Counted from the first letter of the stretch, positions 55,235 through 64,000 are shown. The stretch is DNA of 64,000 nt from Snodgrassella communis (GCF_914768045.1 NZ_CAJZCD010000002.1:186001-250000), one strand, 5' to 3'. Numbers and translations: made by a program. Notes: generated from the letters alone by a model not told the origin.

Positions 55235-56710
55235 ATGCCCAGTAAACCATTCTCAGTCCGGCTACCAATATGGTTAATCCTGTATTTTGTTTTATGGATT
55301 GTATTACCATTTGCGCTTTCTGCCAGCTATCCGCTAGATGTACCAGAAGGTATTTACTGGGGACGTGAATGGCAATTGGGATATTACAAGCATCCACCAC
55401 TTTCAAGTTGGATACTGTATTCTTTCTATCATATTTTCGGTCACGTCGGACCGTACATTCTTAGCCAGTGCACTATTGCGCTAAGTATATGGCTGGCTTA
55501 TCTATTTGGACGACGCCTGATGAGCCCGGGCAGGGCATTTGTAGGTGCTCTGTTTTTATTGGCTATCTTTTACTACACCTGGCCGTCACTGGAATTCAAT
55601 CATAATATAGCACAAATGCCAGTATGGCTTGGCTTGGTATATCTATTTTATCTGGCTAGCCGAGAAAATCGCTGGCGATATTGGTTGCTGTTTGGTTTGC
55701 TGGCTGGCGCTGGTATGCTAGTAAAATATACGTTTAGCATATTGATTATTACCATGGTGTTGTATTCAATATGCACACCATATCGCCGTCTATGGTTGAC
55801 AGCAAAACCGTGGTTGGCAATTCTGATAGCCTTACTGGTATTTGCGCCGAATCTATACTGGCTGATGCAGCATAACTGGCTACCATTGATTTATGCTTCT
55901 GCCCGTTCCGCCGAAGACGCCAGCCGCAACGGCCATTTGGCTGCTTTGGGTTATCTGGGAACTCAGATAATCAATCATCTGCCTCTTATACTGATTCTGC
56001 TTATTACCCGTACCCGCCTGAGATTGCGCACACCCAGCCCGATATTGCATCGGTCTGACTGGCGTTTTCTGCTATGGATGGGAATGGCTCCTACATTGAT
56101 ACTGACTTGTGCAGGACTGATTTTCGGACTTGGCTTGCGAGACATGTGGGGTATGCCGATGTGGGGGCTATCTGGGCTGATAATCGTTGCCATGATACCT
56201 GATGAAGTATTTAACAATAAAAGCAAGTGCTTACTTAAAGGCATAGCAATATGGGCGTTAATCGTCACCATATTAATGGCTATCTATGTAGAATTTGGTG
56301 CACGTATACGCCACAAACCTTCACGCATGGACTGGCCACAAGTTGCGTTGGCCAGACAGGCTGATGAACAATGGCAAACGCTATCTTCATGTAAACTGGA
56401 CAGCGTAACTGGTTCAGACTGGGTGGTTTTACTGGTTGCTTCCTATTCAAAATTTGCCCCATCCGTAATGGTGTCGGGTTCTGAGTCCTATTCACCGTGG
56501 ATGAACAGTAGTCGTTTGCAACAGCATGGTACACTTGCTCTCTGGCCAGCTAACGAACAGCCACAAGTACCATGGCTACAGCCCTTAGCGCAACAGCCTG
56601 ACTTAATTATGAAACAAGGGGAATGGACAATTGCATGGGATAAATTACCTGATCGTGAACCTCTGAAAGTAGTCTGGCAGGCTTATGTACCCAGAAAATG
56701 TTTCAAATAA
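55235..56710 (+). CDS. ArnT/PMT-family lipid-linked glycosyltransferase (LgmB/FlmK-like)
   Basis: A 491-residue protein with about eleven membrane segments. The first periplasmic loop carries the acidic residues and KHPPLSSW motif of GT83/GT39 enzymes (YPLDVPEGIYWGREWQLG), which use undecaprenyl-phosphate sugars as donors. ArnT adds aminoarabinose to lipid A, while related Bordetella LgmB and Francisella FlmK add hexosamine. The three following genes supply a donor-building transferase, a GtrA-like membrane protein and a YdjC deacetylase, so a lipid A hexosamine donor is the best guess. The start has a weak ribosome-binding site. Confidence 0.82.
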   Translation: MPSKPFSVRLPIWLILYFVLWIVLPFALSASYPLDVPEGIYWGREWQLGYYKHPPLSSWILYSFYHIFGHVGPYILSQCTIALSIWLAYLFGRRLMSPGRAFVGALFLLAIFYYTWPSLEFNHNIAQMPVWLGLVYLFYLASRENRWRYWLLFGLLAGAGMLVKYTFSILIITMVLYSICTPYRRLWLTAKPWLAILIALLVFAPNLYWLMQHNWLPLIYASARSAEDASRNGHLAALGYLGTQIINHLPLILILLITRTRLRLRTPSPILHRSDWRFLLWMGMAPTLILTCAGLIFGLGLRDMWGMPMWGLSGLIIVAMIPDEVFNNKSKCLLKGIAIWALIVTILMAIYVEFGARIRHKPSRMDWPQVALARQADEQWQTLSSCKLDSVTGSDWVVLLVASYSKFAPSVMVSGSESYSPWMNSSRLQQHGTLALWPANEQPQVPWLQPLAQQPDLIMKQGEWTIAWDKLPDREPLKVVWQAYVPRKCFK

Positions 56711-56803
56711 CATTGTGCTTGTTTCTTGTAAAACTGAAATCGGGCATTATCTATACTGCGCTGAAATGGTCTCAATCAGTCAGCAGCCTGTGAGGTAAAT
56801 TAT

Positions 56804-57766
56804 ATGGATAAAAATATCATTGGTTTAAGCATTATTCTACCAATATATAATGACGCAGCCGCACTAAGCCGTTTTTTGCCAGAATTATTTACTTTTACCA
56901 ATCAACAAGACAAATCTTGTGAAATAATTCTGATTGATGATGGCAGTACTGATCACTTAACTGCTACATACGAACAACTCAGGCAACAGCTACCAAGCAA
57001 CACAGCCTTACGACTAGTACAGTTTTCACGCAACTTTGGTAAGGAAGCTGCCTTGACTGCCGGGCTGGCACAATCGCAGGGCGAACTGGTTACCATGATG
57101 GATGCTGATGGGCAACACCCAATATCTGTACTTGAACAGATGCTTGCAGTGATGCATTCCAATAATGTAGACGTAGTAGCCGCTGTACAAACCTCGCGAG
57201 AGCACGAAAGCTTATTAATCCGCACATTAAAAAATGGTTTTTATCATTTTATGCAGGATACCCACCGCTTTGAACTGACACCCAACGCCGGAGATTTTCG
57301 CCTGATGACGCGTAGAGTAGTACAGGCTCTGCTTCAGTTACCTGAGCGACAGCGTTTCATGAAAGGATTATATGCTTGGGTTGGTTTCGCCACCATCTAT
57401 ATTCCATTTCAGGCATCCTTGCGCCAAACCGGTAAAAGTAAATTTAATTATCTTAGCCTGTTTGAATTAGCACTGATTGGCATCACTTCTTTTTCTCAAC
57501 GACCGTTACGCTGGATTTCCCGGATGGGGCTGATCATTTCTTTGCTGGCATTAATTTATGGTCTGTATATAGTGGCCGATACCTTATTTTTTGGCAAAGA
57601 CCTTGCTGGCTGGCCAACGCTAGCCGCTGGAATTATGTTTTCTGCCGGAGTTCAGTTGGTTTGCCTTGGCGTAATTGGTGAGTACATTGGTCGTATATAT
57701 GAAGAAGTAAAACAGCGGCCACTTTATTTAGTTGATAAAGTCTTAGATAGTCGCGATAAAAAATGA
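56804..57766 (+). CDS. GtrB/ArnC-like polyprenyl-phosphate glycosyltransferase
   Basis: A 320-residue family-2 glycosyltransferase with two C-terminal membrane spans (residues about 235-295). The nucleotide-sugar site is SIILPIYNDAAAL with EIILIDDGSTD and the metal motif MMDADGQHP. Family members make undecaprenyl-phosphate-linked sugars (DPM1, ArnC, GtrB, LgmA). A GAGGT ribosome-binding site precedes the ATG. The stop overlaps the next gene by four bases (ATGA). Confidence 0.87.
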   Translation: MDKNIIGLSIILPIYNDAAALSRFLPELFTFTNQQDKSCEIILIDDGSTDHLTATYEQLRQQLPSNTALRLVQFSRNFGKEAALTAGLAQSQGELVTMMDADGQHPISVLEQMLAVMHSNNVDVVAAVQTSREHESLLIRTLKNGFYHFMQDTHRFELTPNAGDFRLMTRRVVQALLQLPERQRFMKGLYAWVGFATIYIPFQASLRQTGKSKFNYLSLFELALIGITSFSQRPLRWISRMGLIISLLALIYGLYIVADTLFFGKDLAGWPTLAAGIMFSAGVQLVCLGVIGEYIGRIYEEVKQRPLYLVDKVLDSRDKK

Positions 57767-58176
57767 AAATTATTTCCAGACAGGGAATATTGTTTGGTTT
57801 GGTAGGAACTATTGCAGCCGCTATGCATTTTTGCTGCCTGTTGCTACTGGTACAGCATGTTCAGCTAAAACCTGTTTTAGCCAATCCATTAGCTTTTTTG
57901 TGTGCTTTTGTTATCAGCTTTATCGGACATTATCATCTTACCTTTAGTCAGACCCAGCATTCATGCTTACAGGCTTTGTGGCGCTGGCTGTGCAGCGCTC
58001 TGGCCGGTTTCGGCCTCAATCAGATTTTATTCATGGCCGGCATAAAATGCTTTGGTAATCAGGCTTACTGGTGGCTATGGTTTATTGTTACCATCATAGT
58101 AACGTTTTTATCTTTTGTTTTGGGTAAATTCTGGGCCTTTAATGAGAAAGTAAATCATGAAGCCAGTAATGATTAA
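57763..58176 (+). CDS. GtrA-like membrane protein
   Basis: A 137-residue protein with four membrane segments (GLVGTIAAAMHFCCLLLL, AFLCAFVISFIGHYHLTF, and two more) typical of the GtrA/DPMS_TMem family, thought to help flip polyprenyl-linked sugars across the inner membrane. It is coupled with both neighbours: it overlaps the upstream transferase by four bases and the downstream deacetylase by 20. Confidence 0.85.
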   Translation: MKIISRQGILFGLVGTIAAAMHFCCLLLLVQHVQLKPVLANPLAFLCAFVISFIGHYHLTFSQTQHSCLQALWRWLCSALAGFGLNQILFMAGIKCFGNQAYWWLWFIVTIIVTFLSFVLGKFWAFNEKVNHEASND

Positions 58177-58957
58177 TGTAGATGATTTAGGTTTGTCGGC
58201 AGCGGTAAACGAAGCCGTGCTGCGTTTAGCACAAATAGGGCGTATACAAGCCACTAGTTTTATGAGTATGGGTACCATTGCATCGGATGAAGTGGCTGAG
58301 CTGAAAAAACAAAATATTGATATCGGCCTGCATTTTGACTTAACCGGTTTTACAGCTCTGGGCAGTCTGAAACAGATTCTAATTAAATCTTATTTGCATG
58401 CTTGGTCAAAAAGAATTATACAGGATGCGATTAATCGCCAACTTGATGCCTTTGAAGACAAAATAGGTTGCGAACCTATTTTTATAGATGGTCATCAGCA
58501 CATTCATCAATTTCCACAAATACGTTCTGTCATGCTAAAAACTTTATTGCAACGGTATGGCAATAAAATAGCAGTGCGCAGTACCAAAAGCCCGCAGCAC
58601 GATATCAAAGCAAAATTAATTTATGCACTTGGCGGCTATCAGCTGGACAACTCATTAAAGCAGGCAAACATCACGCATAATCATGCTTTTGCAGGCATTT
58701 ACAACTTTAATGCGGATATTAAAACCTTGCAGACTAAATGGAAACAATGGTTTACAAGTGCTTCAGAGCAAGGTTTGCTCATAATGTGCCATCCGGCAGT
58801 TCCGTCAAAAAGTTGGAACGATGAAATTAAAAATGCACGTGAATGCGAATGGCAATGGCTGCAAAGTGAAGCATTTATCCAGTACTGGCAGCAACATCAT
58901 TGTCAGGCAATGAACTGGCATGACATTCGACAAAAAAATATCTGTCACATACAGTAA
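58157..58957 (+). CDS. YdjC/ChbG-family deacetylase (NaxD/LgmC-like)
   Basis: A 266-residue YdjC-fold carbohydrate deacetylase. Metal and catalytic residues are visible: Asp9-Asp10 in NVDDLGLS, His in DIGLHFDLTG, FIDGHQHIHQFPQIR and MCHPAV. Francisella NaxD and Bordetella LgmC, of the same family, deacetylate undecaprenyl-phosphate GalNAc or GlcNAc so that the free amino sugar can be placed on lipid A. The preceding three genes fit that pathway. The start overlaps the GtrA-like gene by 20 bases; an internal ATG at 58169 is an alternative. Confidence 0.84.
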   Translation: MKPVMINVDDLGLSAAVNEAVLRLAQIGRIQATSFMSMGTIASDEVAELKKQNIDIGLHFDLTGFTALGSLKQILIKSYLHAWSKRIIQDAINRQLDAFEDKIGCEPIFIDGHQHIHQFPQIRSVMLKTLLQRYGNKIAVRSTKSPQHDIKAKLIYALGGYQLDNSLKQANITHNHAFAGIYNFNADIKTLQTKWKQWFTSASEQGLLIMCHPAVPSKSWNDEIKNARECEWQWLQSEAFIQYWQQHHCQAMNWHDIRQKNICHIQ

Positions 58958-59119
58958 ATTACTTATAAATTTTACTATTATTAACATAATACTAGATTTT
59001 TTAGTTATTTACTGAAAAAATTCAGTCGGCACAGTTATGAATTATCAAGTACACTATCTGAATTACATGATAGCTACCGCATCTGGAATCAAGACACACA
59101 GAGTATTTTAAGGGTCGTT

Positions 59120-60133
59120 ATGATCATATTTGAAAATATAAAGAAAACTTATATCAAAAATAAACAGCAAGTAAATGCCTTAAATGATATTAACCTTACT
59201 GTTAATACAGGCGATATCTACGGGCTAATTGGTTGGAGTGGCGCAGGTAAAAGTAGTTTAATCCGTCTGGTTAACCAGCTAGAAAAGCCTACCTCCGGTA
59301 CAGTTCGAGTTGATGGAGTTGACTTAAACAAACTGGATGCTAAGGCACAGCGAGCGCACAAAAAAAAGATTGGTATGATTTTTCAGCATTTTAATTTGCT
59401 AGAATCAAAAACCGTAGCCCAAAATATAGCGATACCATTGGTTTTGCAGGGTTTAAAACGTGAAGAGATTGACTGTAAAGTAGATGCCATGCTGACTTAT
59501 GTCGACTTGGCCAGTAAAAAGCACAGCTACCCTGGACAGCTATCAGGTGGACAAAAGCAGCGTGTTGGGATTGCACGCGCACTGATTACCGAACCATCCA
59601 TATTATTATGTGATGAGGCTACATCTGCACTGGATCCGCAGACTACACTATCAATATTAAAATTATTAAAACAAATCAATAGTGAACGGAATATTACAAT
59701 ATTACTGGTTACCCATGAAATGGAAGTTATCAGCTCAATTTGTAACAAAGTGGCTGTGATGGAAAAAGGTCAGGTAATAGAGCAGGGTACAGTACTGGAT
59801 ATTTTTTCGGCACCACAGCAGGAAACAACGAAAAAATTTGTCAGCACCGTAATCAATGCAGACATACCAGAAGCAGTACTAGACAGTCTGGTTGAACAAA
59901 ATAATATTTATCGATTAGAGTTTTTAGGCAATTCAGCCAGAGAACCAGTAGTAAATGAACTGATTTTAAAACAATTAGTGGAAATCAATATACTTTTTGC
60001 CAATATGCGTGAAATAAGTGGTGTTGTATTAGGCAGCATGTTTATTCAGATGAACGGTACTGAAATAGATATACAAAAGGCTGTAGCTTTTTTACAGGCT
60101 AGAGGCGTTCGAATTGAAAGAGGTGGTGTATGA
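59120..60133 (+). CDS. metN: Methionine ABC transporter ATP-binding protein MetN
   Basis: A 337-residue ATPase. Walker A GWSGAGKSS, signature LSGGQKQR and Walker B ILLCDEATSALD form the ABC domain, and the last 85 or so residues form the NIL domain (LVEQNNIYRLEFLG) that senses methionine in MetN. AAGGG precedes the ATG. It overlaps metI by four bases. Confidence 0.95.
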   Translation: MIIFENIKKTYIKNKQQVNALNDINLTVNTGDIYGLIGWSGAGKSSLIRLVNQLEKPTSGTVRVDGVDLNKLDAKAQRAHKKKIGMIFQHFNLLESKTVAQNIAIPLVLQGLKREEIDCKVDAMLTYVDLASKKHSYPGQLSGGQKQRVGIARALITEPSILLCDEATSALDPQTTLSILKLLKQINSERNITILLVTHEMEVISSICNKVAVMEKGQVIEQGTVLDIFSAPQQETTKKFVSTVINADIPEAVLDSLVEQNNIYRLEFLGNSAREPVVNELILKQLVEINILFANMREISGVVLGSMFIQMNGTEIDIQKAVAFLQARGVRIERGGV

Positions 60134-60798
60134 GTCAGTGGTTTGAAACTTCATTAACTGCGGAGCAATTTGGTACTGCATTATTGCAGACATTCAATAT
60201 GGTCAGCATCTCATTTGTTCTGGGTTCAATATTGGGTACAGCATTAGGTGTATTATTATTGCTCACACGTCAGGGAGGAGTGTGGCCAAAACCAATGTTG
60301 TACAATTTACTAAATATTATTATTAATATACTTCGCTCATTACCTTTTATTATTCTACTGATTTGCATATTGCCCGTTGCGAGTTTGATTATTCACACCT
60401 CTATTGGCACCAAAGCAATGATTATCCCACTGATTATCTTTGTTTCGCCTTATATAGCCCGTCTGATAGAAAATTCACTATTAAGTGTACCCGCTGGGAT
60501 TATTGAAGCAGCCCAATCAATGGGAGCCACCAATTTCCAGATTATTCGCTATTTCATTTTGCCGGAAGCAATGCCGTCCATTCTTCTGGCTTTAACCACC
60601 GCATTGATTGGTTTGATTGATGCAACTGCCATGTCTGGAACTGTTGGCGGTGGCGGTATAGGTGATTTGGCAGTAAATTATGGATATCAGCGGTTTGATT
60701 ACGTAATCATGATTGCTACCGTCATCGTGCTAATATTGATTGTGCAAATTATTCAGACCTTAGGCAATTGGCTCGCAGCTAAAGCCAAAAAGAATTAA
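60130..60798 (+). CDS. metI: Methionine ABC transporter permease MetI
   Basis: A 222-residue permease with five membrane segments and the docking motif EAAQSMGATNFQIIRYFILPEA. It forms the MetNI importer for D/L-methionine with MetN. A hairpin terminator follows before metQ. Confidence 0.95.
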   Translation: MSQWFETSLTAEQFGTALLQTFNMVSISFVLGSILGTALGVLLLLTRQGGVWPKPMLYNLLNIIINILRSLPFIILLICILPVASLIIHTSIGTKAMIIPLIIFVSPYIARLIENSLLSVPAGIIEAAQSMGATNFQIIRYFILPEAMPSILLALTTALIGLIDATAMSGTVGGGGIGDLAVNYGYQRFDYVIMIATVIVLILIVQIIQTLGNWLAAKAKKN

Positions 60799-60806
60799 CG
60801 GGTACA

Positions 60807-60837
60807 AAAACGGCTTTGAAAAAGGCCGTTTTTTTGC
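60807..60837 (+). terminator. Terminator between metI and metQ
   Basis: AAAACGGC (60807-60814) pairs with GCCGTTTT (60825-60832), then further T. metQ therefore probably has its own promoter. Confidence 0.82.
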
Positions 60838-60957
60838 TTAGATGCTTATAATTTTTTAATCTATGTATATAAACAGCCAATCTTTTAATATTTTACTGCA
60901 AACATTAGACTACACAAATTAATATTATTCTACAAAATTGTAGTCAATTTCATTAAA

Positions 60958-60973
60958 TATGATTTAAATCACA
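60958..60973 (+). promoter_or_regulatory. Candidate CRP/FNR-family site upstream of metQ
   Basis: TATGATTTAAATCACA contains a perfect palindrome TGATTTAAATCA and matches the CRP consensus TGTGA-N6-TCACA except for one base, or the FNR consensus with one mismatch per half. It lies about 125 bases before the metQ start. Confidence 0.35.
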
Positions 60974-61096
60974 AAATTTTTACATAAACAAATTTTAATC
61001 AAATGTAAATCACTAAGCTCTATTGAAACATAGAATAAATTTTTTGTTTTTTGCCAACCGTGAGATTTAAGTCATACCTAAACTGGAGTCGATAGC

Positions 61097-61909
61097 ATGA
61101 AGCTGGTAAAGCATCTTCTTACTTTAATAATAGCCTGTTGGGTACTGGCAGCCTGTCAGCAGGATAAGAATAATAGCAAACAGATAATTATTGGTACCTC
61201 GCCAGGCCCCTATAGCCAACTTTTTCTTGACGCAGTAAAACCGATTCTGGAAAAGCAGGGTTACAAAATTAAACAAATAGATTTTTCAGATTTAATGCAG
61301 GCAGATATTGCCTTACAACAAGGTAATGTAGACATAAATGTTGATCAGCATACCGCCTATATGGTTGCTTTTAATCAAAACAAAAAAGCCAGTCTGGTAG
61401 CTTTAACCCACATCCCAACTGTCCCTACAGCAATTTATTCCAAACGCCATGATAACTTACAAGCAATAGAAAAAGGCAGTGCTATTGCCGTTCCTAATGA
61501 CCCAGCAAATGCTGCCCGGGCATATCGGTTACTAGAGAAAGCAGGCTGGATTACCTTGAAACCACTGGCCAATCTAGGCAAAATTTCAAAAAATGATATC
61601 AAAACCAATCCCTATCAATTAAACATTACAGAACTTGATCCCGGTAATATTCCTCGTACATTGTCTGATTTCGATTACTCAGTAATACCGGGAAGCAGAG
61701 CCTATGCAGCTAAAATTAACCCTGATCTTGCTCTATTACAGGAAGATATCGTACCTGCATTTGAACTGGTAGCAGCAGTACGAGCAGATAATGTACAGAA
61801 ACCATGGGCGCAGGCGATCAAATCAGCTTATAACTCGGCTGAATTCAAGCAGTATATGCAAACACATAACACCAAACATTACTGGTACATACCCAAAGAA
61901 AGTAACTAA
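61097..61909 (+). CDS. metQ: Methionine-binding lipoprotein MetQ (operon-linked copy)
   Basis: A 270-residue lipoprotein with signal ending Leu-Ala-Ala-Cys20. The body has IIGTSPGPYSQLFLDAVKP, ADIALQQGNVDINVDQHTAY, IAVPNDPANAARAYRLLEKA and ELDPGNIPRTLSD, typical of MetQ/NlpA. GGAG precedes the ATG. It lies 298 bases downstream of metI, separated by a terminator and a candidate regulator site. A second, solo MetQ lies at 16525-17367; the two differ clearly in sequence. Confidence 0.88.
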   Translation: MKLVKHLLTLIIACWVLAACQQDKNNSKQIIIGTSPGPYSQLFLDAVKPILEKQGYKIKQIDFSDLMQADIALQQGNVDINVDQHTAYMVAFNQNKKASLVALTHIPTVPTAIYSKRHDNLQAIEKGSAIAVPNDPANAARAYRLLEKAGWITLKPLANLGKISKNDIKTNPYQLNITELDPGNIPRTLSDFDYSVIPGSRAYAAKINPDLALLQEDIVPAFELVAAVRADNVQKPWAQAIKSAYNSAEFKQYMQTHNTKHYWYIPKESN

Positions 61910-61925
61910 ATCAAAATTCAATAAC

Positions 61926-61956
61926 AAAACTGCCTTATTTCAAGGCAGTTTTTTGA
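61926..61956. terminator. Bidirectional terminator between metQ and sodB
   Basis: AAAACTGCCTT pairs with AAGGCAGTTTT around a five-base loop; the two genes converge here. Confidence 0.88.
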
Positions 61957-61976
61957 TTTTCATAATTAAAGATGAA

Positions 61977-62561
61977 TCAGGCAGCAAAGCGCTTTTCTAC
62001 TTCGCTCCAGTTAATGATTTCCCAGAAATTACTTAAGTAATTTGGACGACTGTTACGATAATCAATATAGTAAGCATGTTCCCAAACATCACATGTCAAA
62101 AGCGGAGTATTGGTACTGGTGAGTGGTGTAGCTGCATTACTGGTTGATACTAAATCCAGCTCACCAGCCGGTGTTTTTACCAGCCAAGCCCAGCCAGAAC
62201 CAAAAGTGCTTGCTGCCACTTGATCAAATGCCTTTTTAAATGCATCAAAGCTACCCCATTTAGCATTAATTGCCTTGGCCAAAGCACCGTTTTCTGCCAA
62301 AGGTACACCTTTCGGTGAAAAACCAAACCAGTAAAAAGTGTGATTCCAAGTTTGCGCTGCGTTATTAAACAACCCGCCGGAAGATTTTTTTACAATCTCT
62401 TCCAGAGGCATGTCTTCAAATTCAGTTCCCTTAATCAGATTATTCATATTGGTAATATAAGTCTGATGATGCTTACCATAATGGTATTCCATTGTTTCTT
62501 TAGAAATATGTGGCGCTAGTGCATCAAGAGCATAGGGCAGTACCGGTAATTTGTGTTCCAT
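61977..62561 (-). CDS. sodB: Superoxide dismutase, iron-type
   Basis: A 194-residue Fe/Mn superoxide dismutase. The four metal ligands are His27 (EYHYGK), His74 (TWNHTFY), Asp158 and His162 (CDVWEHAYY). Gln70 just before the second His (NAAQTWNH) is the hallmark of the iron type. It detoxifies superoxide in the cytoplasm. sodB beside dnaB is also the order in Neisseria meningitidis. Confidence 0.96.
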   Translation of the reverse strand: MEHKLPVLPYALDALAPHISKETMEYHYGKHHQTYITNMNNLIKGTEFEDMPLEEIVKKSSGGLFNNAAQTWNHTFYWFGFSPKGVPLAENGALAKAINAKWGSFDAFKKAFDQVAASTFGSGWAWLVKTPAGELDLVSTSNAATPLTSTNTPLLTCDVWEHAYYIDYRNSRPNYLSNFWEIINWSEVEKRFAA

Positions 62562-62774
62562 GGTTGAGATTCCTTCTGACAGAGTGATTGTTTAGTGTTT
62601 TACAATGAGTCTATTATTCAGGCAAACTGGATTAATTTGCAAATATAAAAAATGTTTAACTCACATTAAACCATTATATGGTTCATTAATATTGTAATAC
62701 ACTGCACTTATTAGCAGCAAATAATCTCAAGCTTAATGGTAAAATTAAAAAAGGAGTTCTTAAAGTTAAAAGAC

Positions 62775-64000
62775 ATGGAAGAAATTAATATAAGTAACGA
62801 AGAGACAAACCAGCTGGCAGTACCTCCGCATTCAATGGAAGCAGAACAATCCGTTCTTGGGGGACTGATGCTGGAAAACAGTGCCTGGGATCGAATTGCG
62901 GATTTAATTGATGAAGATGATTTTTATCGTCATGAGCATCGCCTCATATTTAGAGGAATTAAAACACTGGTTGAGCTGTCACGTCCTGCTGACGTGATTA
63001 CAGTACAAGAGGAATTGCAGCGACGCGAAGAGCTGGAATCAGCGGGTGGTCTGGAGTATCTGATTACACTGGCACAGAATACCCCTTCCGCCGCGAACAT
63101 CCGCCGTTATGGGGAAATTGTCCGAGAGCGTTCCATCATGCGTCAGCTAGCACAGGTCGGCACACAAATTGCCCGTTCTGCTTATAGCCCTCAGGGTAAA
63201 GATGCCGCACAGATGTTGGATGAAGCAGAAAACAGCGTATTTCAGATTGCCGAATCAACCGCACGCTCCAAGCAAGGCTTCCTAAGTATGCCTGTTTTAC
63301 TTAAAGAAGTTGTGACCCGAATTGATTATCTGTACTCTCGTGACAACAAAAACGATGTTACCGGCATATCAACCGGATTTATTGATCTGGATAAAATGAC
63401 ATCCGGTCTACAACCAGGTGATTTGATAATTGTAGCTGGTCGTCCTTCTATGGGTAAAACCGCCTTTTCCTTAAATATCGCCGAACATGTAGCTATTTCA
63501 GAAAAATTACCAGTAGCCGTGTTTTCGATGGAAATGGGGGGAGCACAGCTGGTACTGCGAATGTTAGGTTCAGTAGGCCGAGTTGATCAAAGCGTACTCA
63601 AAACCGGACAATTGCAGGATGAGCATTGGGGCAAACTTAATGATGCCGTAGTTAAACTAACCGACGCACCAATGTTTATTGATGAAACCCCCGGATTAAC
63701 GGCTCTGGAAGTGCGTGCACGTGCGCGAAGATTGGCTCGGCAGCAGGGCGGTAAACTGGGGCTGATTGTGCTTGATTACTTACAGTTAATGTCTGGTTCT
63801 GGCCGATCAGACAACCGCGCGTCAGAGCTTGGGGAAATTTCCCGCTCCCTAAAATCATTAGCTAAAGAGTTGCAAGTTCCTATCATCGCTTTGTCACAGT
63901 TATCACGTACAGTAGAACAAAGAACTGATAAACGGCCAATGATGTCAGATTTACGCGAATCCGGTGCAATTGAGCAGGATGCTGACTTGATAATGTTTAT
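62775..64000 (+). CDS. dnaB: Replicative DNA helicase DnaB (3' end outside window)
   Basis: A frame open from ATG 62775 to the window edge, giving 408 visible residues. The N-terminal domain (PPHSMEAEQSVLGGLML, DFYRHEHRLIF) precedes the RecA-like motor with TGISTGFIDLDKMTSGLQPG, Walker A AGRPSMGKTAFSLN, LIVLDYLQLM and ALSQLSRTVEQRTDKRP. The C-terminal 60 or so residues are missing. An AAGGAG lies 18 bases before the ATG, which is far; no closer ribosome-binding site is visible. Divergent from sodB. Confidence 0.95.
   Translation, partial: MEEINISNEETNQLAVPPHSMEAEQSVLGGLMLENSAWDRIADLIDEDDFYRHEHRLIFRGIKTLVELSRPADVITVQEELQRREELESAGGLEYLITLAQNTPSAANIRRYGEIVRERSIMRQLAQVGTQIARSAYSPQGKDAAQMLDEAENSVFQIAESTARSKQGFLSMPVLLKEVVTRIDYLYSRDNKNDVTGISTGFIDLDKMTSGLQPGDLIIVAGRPSMGKTAFSLNIAEHVAISEKLPVAVFSMEMGGAQLVLRMLGSVGRVDQSVLKTGQLQDEHWGKLNDAVVKLTDAPMFIDETPGLTALEVRARARRLARQQGGKLGLIVLDYLQLMSGSGRSDNRASELGEISRSLKSLAKELQVPIIALSQLSRTVEQRTDKRPMMSDLRESGAIEQDADLIMF

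Noticed and set aside
58958-61096. SAM-type riboswitch controlling metNI or metQ
   Set aside because: No conserved SAM riboswitch core or matching stem arrangement seen ahead of metN or metQ.
1-64000. Canonical Neisseria DNA uptake sequence GCCGTCTGAA
   Set aside because: Not noticed on either strand while reading; an exact-count search would settle it.
1-64000. CRISPR arrays, insertion sequences, phage genes or integration sites
   Set aside because: No regular spaced repeats, transposase, integrase or flanking duplications recognised.

Overview
The window reads as one chromosomal segment of an AT-rich betaproteobacterium of the family Neisseriaceae. The basis is gene content and order: sodB beside a divergent dnaB, ppsR divergent from ppsA, stand-alone and operonic MetQ lipoproteins, tRNA-Asn, and a type IV pilin-like protein. 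Base composition is clearly lower in GC than Neisseria itself. I did not notice the Neisseria uptake word GCCGTCTGAA while reading, so a bee-gut type genus such as Snodgrassella is a reasonable guess, not a proof. I see no insertion sequence, phage, CRISPR array or rRNA operon; almost everything is housekeeping.

Layout. 0-10.7 kb: the start of darP (yjgA), pmbA, dsbB, a DUF1615 lipoprotein, the ABC-F protein uup, an odd minor pilin, hom, a Mth938-like protein, the SPFH/NfeD pair and rlmB. 11-25.8 kb: a DUF421 protein, a squalene/phytoene-synthase-like protein with eroded active-site motifs, a TrpX-type ABC transporter, rluE, a solo metQ, uvrA, an LplT-like transporter, mltD and a YafS-like methyltransferase. 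25.8-33.3 kb: a minus-strand cluster resembling Pseudomonas spuABC (polyamine gamma-glutamylation and transamination), then ppsR divergent from ppsA. 33.7-45 kb: ctpA, envC-gpmI, algH-ruvX, argB, tRNA-Asn, an FKBP lipoprotein, rho followed by a decayed fragment of rho, lpxH and a YffB-like protein. 45-55 kb: a lipoprotein of unknown role, yajC-secD-secF, radC, putP, an unusually long intergenic region, radA, an ABM-like protein and a fumarylacetoacetase-family protein. 55-64 kb: a four-gene membrane glycosylation cassette (ArnT-like, GtrB/ArnC-like, GtrA-like, YdjC deacetylase), metNI and metQ, sodB, and dnaB running off the window end.

Most notable. The cassette at 55.2-59.0 kb has the components of the lipid A hexosamine-modification systems of Bordetella (Lgm) and Francisella (Flm/NaxD). 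A 102-base relic of rho (about 82 percent identical, frameshifted) lies 0.25 kb behind the intact gene. The pilin-like protein has Gln instead of the conserved Glu5. The phytoene-synthase-like protein has lost its Asp-rich motifs. The 0.9 kb gap between putP and radA contains several hairpins and no convincing gene.

Starts were re-chosen from ribosome-binding sites wherever the longest frame looked over-extended; reasons are given per gene. No database search was possible, so assignments rest on motif recognition and gene order.
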